From Planctomycetota bacterium (GTDB lineage Bacteria; Planctomycetota; Brocadiia; SM23-32; JAKLEA01), in the NCBI GenBank assembly GCA_022711755.1, contig JAKLEA010000015.1, positions 1 to 64,000 on the forward strand: a stretch of DNA of 64,000 bases, in the 5' to 3' direction. Shown here one piece after another: positions 41,667-49,848 of this stretch. Below the pieces are notes generated by a model. That model ran no database searches, had not been told where the DNA came from, and saw only the letters and a list, made by a program, of their open reading frames with translations. The position numbers and the translations under genes were made by a program. Position 1 is the first letter of the stretch, and the number at the start of each line of letters is the position of its first letter.

Positions 41667-44506
41667 GGTTCCCCCATCGCGCCTGATGCCGATGCATTGG
41701 GCGATTCGCCGCCGGATCCTTTGGCGCGTTTCTTGATTTCCCCGCGCATTTTCCAGCCCCGGTTCCGTATCCAGACGACGATCTCCAACGCCTCCGGCGT
41801 CCGCAGCGCGAAGATCGAGATGAAAAAGACCATCGCGCCGACCCCGGAAGCGATCGCGATTCTTATAACCTTGAGGACTTCATACAAGACGTCGCCGGGA
41901 CGGTAAAAGGAGATGGAGGTCAGCGCGAGATTCTGGGCCAGGTTTGCGGAATCGCCGGTCAGCGAAAATCTGATTTCCGATATCTTTGACGGGTCAACAG
42001 ACATTTTGTCAGCGACGGCGTCAGCGAGTTTGAAACTTGAAAGGGGTAGATCGAACTGCGTCCAAACGTTTTTTATGAGCGCGGCGTCGTTTTGGAAGCT
42101 CTTTCCGTCTGCAGTAAGAAGTTCGACTTTCAATGAAGATGCGGCGGATTCAGGCGAAGCAGCCTTGAAACGCAGCATGGTCGAGCCGGAAAGGTCATGC
42201 GACTCAACATCAAGCTCGGCAAATGGGTTACCTTGTTCTGAAGCAATCAGGATTCCAGGTTGTTCTTCGATTGCGGCAATGGCGCATTCGCCTCTGTAAT
42301 CCCAATCCGGCGGGTCAATTTCCATTTCATCATCTTCGCCGTTGATAACGCACTCGATGATGTCGAACTCAAACTCGTTTTTCGAGTCGGCGGCTTCTTC
42401 GCCGGTCCATGATAATTCTATTATTGCGCCGGTGGCAGTCTTTATTGGAGAAATTGGAGTGAAGACTCCTGCGCCTTCTGTTGGGCCTGTAAGGATAAGC
42501 AATTCCTCGTCTCTCGCTGTTTGTATTCGCCTGCCGCTGGAATCAACAAGGTTCACGCTGACATCAAGATTTCTTGTTTCGGGCGATCTCCACGTCAGTT
42601 GAATGCTCTTGATCGGCGGGAGGCGGAGGTTCTTCAGGTCCCGTTCGATGACCCATGTCCTGCCGGCGCGTTTCCGGAACGACAGCTTCACCATCCGCTG
42701 TCCATCTTCAATTGCGGCATGTTGAGAAATTGCGTTGCGGCTGAACCAGCTTGCGGGGGCAGGCTCGGCGTTATCAAGCTGGACTTTCCAGCGGCGGTGT
42801 TCGGCGATGGGGATTCGCGGGCTGACGAAGCGTTCTACCATGATCACCGCCACCGTCATTAATACGCAGGAGACGCCCAGTCTGGCCGTGAAAATGACGG
42901 TTGACTTAAATGGTAGTATCGGGATTTTGGCTCTGAGGACGAATAAGAGAATGATCTCCTTCGCCATGCGCGAAAGGGGATAGGAAAGGGCGACGGGAAG
43001 GAAGATTTCCATTGGCGCGTCATATTTCAACAATAGTATCGGCACTGCGAGAATGACGAAATGGATGACTGTTGCAATGACGCCCACGACGCTGGGCCAC
43101 CACATCCGCTGCATTGAGAAGAAGGATTGCATGAGAACATGTTCGGCGGCGTAGCAGACAAGGCCCAGGACATAAATCTGGAGCGCGGTAGCAGTTTGAG
43201 CAACATGAAACGGTTCCCAGTTTCCACGGTCATATACAAGCTCGACGACCGGTTGAGCAAGCAGGATAGTCCCGATGGTCACAGGTATGAACCCGAGGGC
43301 CAGCATGAGCAGCGTCTTGGTCAGGATGTCGGCGAAGGCCTGGCGGTCTTTTTTGACGGCCATTTCGCAGAGGAAGGGAAACATCGCGACGCCCAGGGTG
43401 TAGGCGACCATGAGGGTCGGCAGATCGCCGACCTTCTTGGCGAAGAGGATGTCGCTGTAGACGCCCTCGGGGGTGTATGACTGGAAATAGTAGGTGGTGA
43501 AGTCGCGTAGGCGGGCCAGAGCGGTGCCAATGACGAGCGGAGCCATCAGGGCGGCGAACCGGGCCATGACGCTCTGCTTATTCCCGGCGCGTTTCCAGAG
43601 CCATAATCCCCAGAGGCATACGCACGGTACCGCCGCAAGCATTATGCTGAGATGTTCGAACTTGCGCAGTTGCGGCCTGCCCGCAAAAGATGAACGAATG
43701 ATCGCCAGAAAAATGAAGAAAACCCCGGCGGCGGCGGACGCCCAGAACAATTCGATGCCCAGTCGCTTGGCTCTAACAAGCGGCAACCCGGGACGGTAAA
43801 GTGTTAACTTGTTCCGCAATCCGGCCATCGCGATAACAACCTGCACGCAACAACCTATAAGAAGCCCGACCGCCGCCCCCGGCAATCCAAGCTTCAATAT
43901 CTTCGACAGGAGAATGACGCAGGCAACCCAGACCAGTTTCTGCGCGGCCTCCGCTGCGCCGGGGTAACTGAAAATCTTGTAGCTGTTGAGCAGGCTGAAC
44001 AGGACGAAACTGAGCACGAGGCCGACAGCGCCCGGAAGAGCGAGCCGTAGCACGGTGACAGCCAGTTGAACTCGCTGCGGTTCGAATCCGCCGGCCAGGG
44101 TGTCCACAATGGGCCTGGCTGCGATGATGCCTGCAAGTGCCATCGCCCCGGTTATAAGCACCACCAGATTCAGCACTGTATTTGCAAAGTCCCATGCGGC
44201 CGCTTCCCCCTTTTCATTCAACTGCTGGATGAAGAGCGGCACGATCACCGGGGTCAGGATCTTCATCGAGGATGCATAAAAGAAACCGTATATGAGCGTC
44301 TGGCAGACGAAGAAATAGACGTCCGATTCGGCGCCTGAGCCAAAGATGGAGCCGACTGTGACATTCAGGAGGAATCCGCCGAGGCGGAGGAAGACGCTGA
44401 AAAAAATCAGGACAAACATCCCGCGGATTATTCCCTGGGCTGTCTGGCCAGTCGGCATGCCGACGCTGTTATCTGGGCCTGGCAACGTCTTACCTTTCCG
44501 GGACAA
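41663..44506 (-). CDS. MurJ/MviN-like flippase fused to an extracytoplasmic beta-rich domain
   Basis: This 947-residue protein is about 400 residues longer than MurJ. The first 550 or so residues are the MviN/MurJ transporter with about fourteen helices and conserved SEADVYFF-like (GAESDVYFFVCQTL), DILFAKKVGDLP and VELVYDRGNWEPFHVAQTATAL segments. After the last helix comes a hydrophilic region of roughly 300 residues rich in beta segments (KLSFRKRAGRTWVIERDL; MLRFKAASPESAASSLKVEL; WTQFDLPLSSFKL), like one or two carbohydrate-binding or jelly-roll modules. A final membrane helix (IAIASGVGAMVFFISIFAL) and a basic tail end the protein. Its overlap with a glycosyltransferase gene suggests export of a lipid-linked polysaccharide. 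The TTG start is uncertain. Confidence 0.88.
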   Translation of the reverse strand: MSRKGKTLPGPDNSVGMPTGQTAQGIIRGMFVLIFFSVFLRLGGFLLNVTVGSIFGSGAESDVYFFVCQTLIYGFFYASSMKILTPVIVPLFIQQLNEKGEAAAWDFANTVLNLVVLITGAMALAGIIAARPIVDTLAGGFEPQRVQLAVTVLRLALPGAVGLVLSFVLFSLLNSYKIFSYPGAAEAAQKLVWVACVILLSKILKLGLPGAAVGLLIGCCVQVVIAMAGLRNKLTLYRPGLPLVRAKRLGIELFWASAAAGVFFIFLAIIRSSFAGRPQLRKFEHLSIMLAAVPCVCLWGLWLWKRAGNKQSVMARFAALMAPLVIGTALARLRDFTTYYFQSYTPEGVYSDILFAKKVGDLPTLMVAYTLGVAMFPFLCEMAVKKDRQAFADILTKTLLMLALGFIPVTIGTILLAQPVVELVYDRGNWEPFHVAQTATALQIYVLGLVCYAAEHVLMQSFFSMQRMWWPSVVGVIATVIHFVILAVPILLLKYDAPMEIFLPVALSYPLSRMAKEIILLFVLRAKIPILPFKSTVIFTARLGVSCVLMTVAVIMVERFVSPRIPIAEHRRWKVQLDNAEPAPASWFSRNAISQHAAIEDGQRMVKLSFRKRAGRTWVIERDLKNLRLPPIKSIQLTWRSPETRNLDVSVNLVDSSGRRIQTARDEELLILTGPTEGAGVFTPISPIKTATGAIIELSWTGEEAADSKNEFEFDIIECVINGEDDEMEIDPPDWDYRGECAIAAIEEQPGILIASEQGNPFAELDVESHDLSGSTMLRFKAASPESAASSLKVELLTADGKSFQNDAALIKNVWTQFDLPLSSFKLADAVADKMSVDPSKISEIRFSLTGDSANLAQNLALTSISFYRPGDVLYEVLKVIRIAIASGVGAMVFFISIFALRTPEALEIVVWIRNRGWKMRGEIKKRAKGSGGESPNASASGAMGEP

Positions 44507-44692
44507 TCTTCTGGCGAGAATCGAGGCGTTCTTAAGGAAAGGGCATTATCGAATATTGGCGGCAAAGTTTCCAGCAGGGCGACATATCACTGGTCTGCCA
44601 TTCCATGCGACAAAACGCAAGGCATGACAGACTAATGATATGACGCGCCCGCCGTATCCGGCGAAGGTCTGGTTTGTTCTGAGTGGCCCTCT

Positions 44693-45256
44693 TTATGAGC
44701 CCTTCTTGGTGCGTGGCGCCGGCATGCTTTTCAACTGGCTGTTGATCGAGCTTATCCTGTTCTCCAGATACTGTTTCTTCCCGGCGAATTCCTTGATCTG
44801 CGTCTTGGTGGTTTCCGCCTCCAGCTCGGCGAAGGCGATCTGAGCGACGTTGCGCATGTATTCGCGCTGTTCCATGGCCAGTTGCTTGGTTTCCGCCTCG
44901 TAGTTGTTCAGCTTCGCCAACTGGCGATTGTATTCAGGCATGGAGATGATGCCGCTGTTGAACGCGTTGACCAGTTCTTCATAGCGGCGGATAAGCTCCT
45001 GCTGAGTGTCATTCCAGTGGGCCTGGTAGCCGGTTGTAAAGGTCAACTGCGGCGTTGCGCTCACCGGGCCGACAAGTTTGAAGCTGACGCCGGCGGTTAT
45101 GCTTTTCACCTTGTCCTTATGGACGTTCGGGTCCAGTTTGGGGACCTCGCGGAACTGGGTGAAGTTATCGTCCATGGCGATCATGACGGTGTTGGATTTG
45201 CACCCCGCCAGAACGAAAGCGCCGATCGCCAACATGATGATCGTGATTACTCTCAT
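44693..45256 (-). CDS. Small lipoprotein with coiled coil
   Basis: This 187-residue lipoprotein has the lipobox LAGC (lipidated Cys19) after IIMLAIGAFV. A short N-terminal beta region (SITAGVSFKLVGPVSATPQLTFTTGYQAHW) leads to a long helical, probably coiled-coil, C-terminus rich in Gln, Glu and Lys. The family is unknown to me. It follows the PilT-like gene by 59 nt in the same direction, so it may take part in an envelope or pilus function. Confidence 0.8.
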   Translation of the reverse strand: MRVITIIMLAIGAFVLAGCKSNTVMIAMDDNFTQFREVPKLDPNVHKDKVKSITAGVSFKLVGPVSATPQLTFTTGYQAHWNDTQQELIRRYEELVNAFNSGIISMPEYNRQLAKLNNYEAETKQLAMEQREYMRNVAQIAFAELEAETTKTQIKEFAGKKQYLENRISSINSQLKSMPAPRTKKGS

Positions 45257-45315
45257 TATTATGCCTCCTGATAAAGGACGCCACGGAGTCCGGGCGTCGA
45301 ATTCTTATGTGTTTT

Positions 45316-46587
45316 TCAAACGTCTGTCGGGGGAGGGCCGCCGTCCGCGTCAATGGCCACGCCCTCCTCTTCCATGGCCTGTTTAAGGAGCATCTTCTCG
45401 TCGAAGCCGAGTTTCTTGAGATCGCGTCCGAAACCGGAGTTCTGTAGGCGGGTGAACATGTCGAACTTGTTGAAGCTTCTGGTCATGGCTTCCTCAACCG
45501 TAATGGCCTTGGATTGCACCTGGCCGAGGAAGTGCATGTTCAACTGATGGTTCAGATCCGCCTTGTCAACGCACTTGTAGAACGCCTCTTCCGGTTCGAT
45601 GACATCATCCAGAACGAGCCGCATCAGGGATTCGTTCATGGAACACATGCCGAGCTTCTTGCCGGTTTGAATGACAGAGGTGATCTGGTAGGTCTTTTTC
45701 TCGCGGATAAGGTTTGAGACTCCGCTGTGGACAACCAGGATTTCAAAGGCCGCCACGCGCCCGCCGCCTTTCTTCTTGCAGAGGGCTTGCGTTATGACCG
45801 CCTTGAGGGATGACGAAAGCATCGTCCTGATCTGTTCCTGGTGGTCGGGCGGGAACTGGTCAACAACGCGGTCAACAGTGCTGGAGGCCGTCGTCGTATG
45901 CACGGTGGCGAAGACCAGGTGGCCGGTTTCGGCGCAAAGAATCGCCAGTTCCGTGGTTTCCAGGTCGCGCAACTCTCCCACCAGCATGATGTCCGGGTCT
46001 TCGCGCAATGCCGCCCTCAACCCGCGGGAAAAACTTGTCGTATGGACCTTGACCTGCCGGTGAGTTACCAGGCAGCCGCGGCTGGGATGGACGAACTCGA
46101 CGGGGTCTTCCATCGTGATGATGTGGTCGCGGCGTTGTCGGTTGGCCAGGTCAATCAACGCGGCAAGCGTGGTCGTCTTGCCGCAGCCGGTAGGCCCCGT
46201 CACCAGGACCAGCCCCTTGGGAAGCATGGCCAGATCGCGGACCTGTTTGTTGAGGCCCAGGTCGTCCGCTGTCATGATCGTGAGGGGGATCATTCTCATG
46301 CAGATGCCCGGTCCGTTGCGGTCAACGTAGGCGTTGGTTCTGAAGCGCGCAACCCCCTTGATCTCATACGCAAAGTCAACGTCGTTCTCCGCGATATACT
46401 GCTTCTGGTAGCTCTCCGGCAGTATCTCCATTATGATCGCTTTGACCTGATCGCCCGGAATGGGCGGCAGTTTCATGCGCTGGAGATCGCCGTCAATCCG
46501 GACCAGCGGGGGAGAGCCGGTGCATATGTGAAGATCGCTGCCTTTATGCTTGACGAGGAATTGCAGGTATTTGTCAATCTCGGCCAT
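45316..46587 (-). CDS. pilT: PilT-like twitching motility ATPase
   Basis: This 423-residue ATPase of the type II/IV secretion family has the PilT order of motifs: GSDLHICTGSPPLVRIDG, Walker A GPTGCGKTTTLAAL, the Asp box ITMEDPVEFVH, Walker B LREDPDIMLVGELRD and the His box TGHLVFATVHTTTASSTVDR. PilT retracts type IV pili. The usual AIRNLIRE-like motif appears as VSNLIREKKTYQI. The protein is about 60-70 residues longer than typical PilT at the C-terminus. No other pilus gene is in the window. Confidence 0.93.
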   Translation of the reverse strand: MAEIDKYLQFLVKHKGSDLHICTGSPPLVRIDGDLQRMKLPPIPGDQVKAIIMEILPESYQKQYIAENDVDFAYEIKGVARFRTNAYVDRNGPGICMRMIPLTIMTADDLGLNKQVRDLAMLPKGLVLVTGPTGCGKTTTLAALIDLANRQRRDHIITMEDPVEFVHPSRGCLVTHRQVKVHTTSFSRGLRAALREDPDIMLVGELRDLETTELAILCAETGHLVFATVHTTTASSTVDRVVDQFPPDHQEQIRTMLSSSLKAVITQALCKKKGGGRVAAFEILVVHSGVSNLIREKKTYQITSVIQTGKKLGMCSMNESLMRLVLDDVIEPEEAFYKCVDKADLNHQLNMHFLGQVQSKAITVEEAMTRSFNKFDMFTRLQNSGFGRDLKKLGFDEKMLLKQAMEEEGVAIDADGGPPPTDV

Positions 46588-46862
46588 TTATTAACCCCTG
46601 TCAGGCGATGGTTGCATGGGACATCTGCGCCGGCAGTTTAATGTCATTCGCGCATGCAGACGTATGGGAAACCTGTATGAATGCCACGAATACACAATTT
46701 GTTTTGTCCGGGCAATCGAGTTGCCCCGAACGGCATTGACCGCAGAACGGCATTTTACGCTGACACAATATAGCAGAAAATCAGGACTTCGGTCAATACG
46801 TAACGAAATATGCGGAAGGCTGAGCCGTCGCGGTGTCTTGACTGAAGCCATGCTCATGCCTG

Positions 46863-47642
46863 TCATTGAGGCGGTTTTTCATATGGGAACCAGGGGTCCA
46901 TTTCCGCGTCGGAGAGTTCCTTCAAGTATTGCGCTATCTTGTCAACGGCTGCGTTGACGAGTATCGCGCCCTTTTCCCGCGTGGCCTGGGCCGGGTTGCC
47001 GTATCCGCTGTTGACGGTGGCCAGGTGCCACGGTCGGGTGACCGAAGCCCATCCCCGGTTAAGCGCTTCGAACCTTGATCGCCGCGTCACCCCCGCGTCT
47101 GCGTCAGCGAACTGGACGAATTCGGGGAAGAGTTCCAGCGCGACGCTGGTTTCCATCTCGTCCCCGTGCTCGCCTGCGGCGCTGAGGATGCCGGAGTGAA
47201 GCTCAAGCGATATCTTCCACCAGTGTACCTCGCTCAGAAAAACCTTGGTCTGGCCGTAGAGTTCCCGCAAAAGCGGCTTGATGAAGTCATTGCCGCCGTG
47301 TCCGTTCACGATGACCATCTTGCGGATGCCGTGATGCTCGACGCTGCGGACGATGTCCCGGATGAGCAGTCCGATTGTGCTTGGGTTGACACTGATGACC
47401 ATCGGGAATTCCATCGTATTGGTATTCACGCCGAAGGGGATGGTCGGAAGCAGGACGACCCGAGCGCCGCGCTTGGACGCCTCGTCGCAGGTTTTATCGC
47501 ACAGGCGCTCGACGGTAATCGCGTCGCAGCCGTAGGGCAGGTGGAAGTTGTGCGGCTCGCAACTGCCCACGGGCAGGACGGCGACCTCGAAGCGTTGCTC
47601 CCGGACGTCCTTGAGCGTCATCTGACTGAGCAGGTATTTCAT
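46863..47642 (-). CDS. Creatininase-family amidohydrolase
   Basis: This 259-residue protein of the creatininase/MftE superfamily has metal-binding motifs in GSCEPHNFHLPYGCDAITVE, NGHGGNDF and AGEHGDEMETS. Family members hydrolyse amide bonds in small cyclic or peptide substrates (creatinine, FAPy deaminases, mycofactocin precursor). The substrate here is unknown. The ATG at 47642 was chosen for the GAGAGGA upstream and because conservation starts there. It is an isolated minus-strand gene, divergent from glgA. Confidence 0.9.
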   Translation of the reverse strand: MKYLLSQMTLKDVREQRFEVAVLPVGSCEPHNFHLPYGCDAITVERLCDKTCDEASKRGARVVLLPTIPFGVNTNTMEFPMVISVNPSTIGLLIRDIVRSVEHHGIRKMVIVNGHGGNDFIKPLLRELYGQTKVFLSEVHWWKISLELHSGILSAAGEHGDEMETSVALELFPEFVQFADADAGVTRRSRFEALNRGWASVTRPWHLATVNSGYGNPAQATREKGAILVNAAVDKIAQYLKELSDAEMDPWFPYEKPPQ

Positions 47643-48033
47643 CGTTGGATTCCTCTCCATTTGCGCGGTAGGACGGGATTTCACTTTTTTCGAGTGTCGC
47701 GTTCGATCATAACGCCGCAACGGCCCGGAGTCAGCGGTTGGTTTCCTATTTGAGACGTTTTTACCAGAACGTATGAACCATCCTCCGGCATACCAGCCTG
47801 CCGGCGCCGGTGAGACGGAATGCTCCGAGCTGTCCAGTCATTCCACAATCACATTGTAGCAGGCGTAATTGTGGAACGCCTCTTCATTCCCGCCGGTTGC
47901 GTCAAACTGTTTCCAGTGGCGCGATCTCGTGGCGTGATTACGCGAGAATGGACGCCCCCATTTATCCGGGCAGCCGCATGATGCAATCTCGGTTTGTCGT
48001 GTTATGGCCCCCCTCCGGCCTCTATCGAGTCCA

Positions 48034-48078
48034 CCTCCCCCCATTTTCCCGCGCGTTCGGCAGAAAAATGGGGGGAGG
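48034..48078. repeat. 14-bp perfect inverted repeat
   Basis: CCTCCCCCCATTTT and AAAATGGGGGGAGG are exact complements around a 17-nt loop. The shape is that of a strong hairpin with an A/T base next to the loop, not a T-tailed terminator. It is followed closely by a direct repeat. Confidence 0.7.
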
Positions 48079-48088
48079 ATGTCGCGTG

Positions 48089-48128
48089 AGCGACAGGAAG
48101 GGGGCACAAGCGACAGGAGGGGGACAAA
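48089..48128. repeat. Two tandem 20-nt direct repeats
   Basis: AGCGACAGGAAGGGGGCACA (48089-48108) and AGCGACAGGAGGGGGACAAA (48109-48128) are imperfect adjacent repeats, 10 nt after the inverted repeat. Their role is unknown. Confidence 0.6.
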
Positions 48129-48328
48129 GCCGGTTGACGGCTGAAAAACATATCTGTCTGCATGGACGTCCCCGATTTCGCGCGCCCGGGTGCATGTAAT
48201 TTCCGCGCGCCCTTTCCTGTTGAAAACTGCCGGCGAATCTGTGAACATGGAAACGCCGTCCCGTTTTCGATCCCAAGCAGCGCCGGGATCGTTTCCCAGA
48301 CCGGGCGCGCATTGTTCCCGGTGAGAGC

Positions 48329-49801
48329 ATGAAAATTGTCCAGATAGCATCAGAGGTTGCGCCACTGGCCAAGACCGGCGGTCTCGCCGACGTGGCTGGT
48401 TCCCTCTCCACGGCCCTTGCCGGATTGGGGATCGAGACGACTGTCTTCATGCCGCAGTATCGAACGGTGATCGAGAAGTGCGAGGAAGTCGTTCCGGTCA
48501 TGATGGAGCCGCTGAAGCTCAAGCTTGGCAACCAGGCGCGTGAGGCCCGGCTGGTAAGGACGTCGCTGCCTGGAACTGACGTCCGTGTTTATCTGGTTCG
48601 CAGCGATCCTTTCTTCTACCGGGACGGTTATTACGTTGATCCGACTAGCGGACGGGATTACGGGGACAACTGCGAGCGTTTCGCATTCTTCTGCCAGGCG
48701 GCGTTAAGCGCGGTGGAAGCATTGGATCTGGAGCCGGATATCATCCATTCGCACGACTGGCAGACGGGGCTGGTCCCCCTTTATCTGAAAACGCTCCATG
48801 CCGGGCGGGCTGGATTGGGGCGCGGGAAATCTGTCTTCACCATCCACAACATGGCATACCAGGGGAAGTTCCCGCAGGAGTGCATGGATTTCCTCGGCGT
48901 CGGTCGGGAATACTACAACTGGAAACAACTTGAGTCGTACGGCGAGTTATGCCTGCTCAAGGGCGGGCTTGTTTTCGCCGACGGCTTGACGACCGTCAGC
49001 CCGACGTATGCGCGGCAGATTCAGACCCAGGAGTTCGGACGCGGGCTGGACGGCGTCATGCGGGAGCGCTCCGGCGACCTGCGCGGCATAATCAACGGGC
49101 TGGACGACGCGGAATGGAACCCGGACGGCGATCCGCATCTGCCGGCTCGCTTCAGCGCCAGGAACCTGTCCGGCAAGCGGAAATGCAAGGAAAGGCTCCA
49201 GAAGGAAATGGCCCTTTTCCCATCCGCCGGGACCCCGATAATTGGAATGGTGGGACGGATGGTGGAGCAGAAAGGCTTTGACCTGCTGCTGCAATGCGTG
49301 GACGATTTGATGACGATGGATTTGCAGTTGGTCGTCCTGGGCGGGGGGGATGAGCGCTGGCTGGCGGACGCTTTTGCGGCCAAAGCGAACAGCTTCCGGG
49401 GAAGATTTTCATTCTACTATGGATTCGATGAGGGATTCGCGCACAGGATATACGCGGGGAGCGACGCGCTGCTTGTGCCTTCAAGGTTCGAGCCGTGCGG
49501 TCTGACGCAGCTTTGCGCGATGCGATACGCGACGATTCCGATAGTTCACAGAACGGGCGGACTGGCGGATACAGTGACGGATTATTCGCCGGAGCTTCTG
49601 ACCGCCGGAAAGTGCAACGGGTTCTGTTTCGACGGGTTCGACAAGTCCGCGTTCCTGGGCGCGGTCAGGCGCGCGCTGGATATATACAAAGACTCAAGAA
49701 GCTGGCAGAGAATGGCGGAAATCTGCGCTACGAAGGACGTGAGCTGGAACAGGAGCGCTACGGAATACAAGGCGCTTTACGAGGAGTTGCTGAAACGTTG
49801 A
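48329..49801 (+). CDS. glgA: Glycogen synthase (GT5)
   Basis: This 490-residue starch/glycogen synthase uses ADP- or UDP-glucose to extend alpha-1,4-glucan. Motifs are KTGGLADVAGSL at the N-terminus, IHSHDWQTGLVPLY, TIHNMAYQGKFP, GRMVEQKGFDLLL, and the C-terminal RFEPCGLTQLCAMRYATIPIVHRTGGLADTV. It lies 47 nt before a GH57 glucanotransferase gene in the same direction, so the pair very likely builds and remodels storage glucan. Confidence 0.96.
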   Translation: MKIVQIASEVAPLAKTGGLADVAGSLSTALAGLGIETTVFMPQYRTVIEKCEEVVPVMMEPLKLKLGNQAREARLVRTSLPGTDVRVYLVRSDPFFYRDGYYVDPTSGRDYGDNCERFAFFCQAALSAVEALDLEPDIIHSHDWQTGLVPLYLKTLHAGRAGLGRGKSVFTIHNMAYQGKFPQECMDFLGVGREYYNWKQLESYGELCLLKGGLVFADGLTTVSPTYARQIQTQEFGRGLDGVMRERSGDLRGIINGLDDAEWNPDGDPHLPARFSARNLSGKRKCKERLQKEMALFPSAGTPIIGMVGRMVEQKGFDLLLQCVDDLMTMDLQLVVLGGGDERWLADAFAAKANSFRGRFSFYYGFDEGFAHRIYAGSDALLVPSRFEPCGLTQLCAMRYATIPIVHRTGGLADTVTDYSPELLTAGKCNGFCFDGFDKSAFLGAVRRALDIYKDSRSWQRMAEICATKDVSWNRSATEYKALYEELLKR

Positions 49802-49848
49802 CGCGGGGACGACGCGCGGCAACCTGAGCTTTTCGGAGGAGGGAGAAA

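Larger units (their letters stand above)
47643..48328. other. Divergent intergenic region with strong inverted and direct repeats
   Basis: No gene was found in 686 bp. It contains a 14-bp inverted repeat (48034-48078) and two 20-nt direct repeats (48089-48128). Promoters for the creatininase gene and glgA should lie here, but no near-consensus site was seen. Confidence 0.5.
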
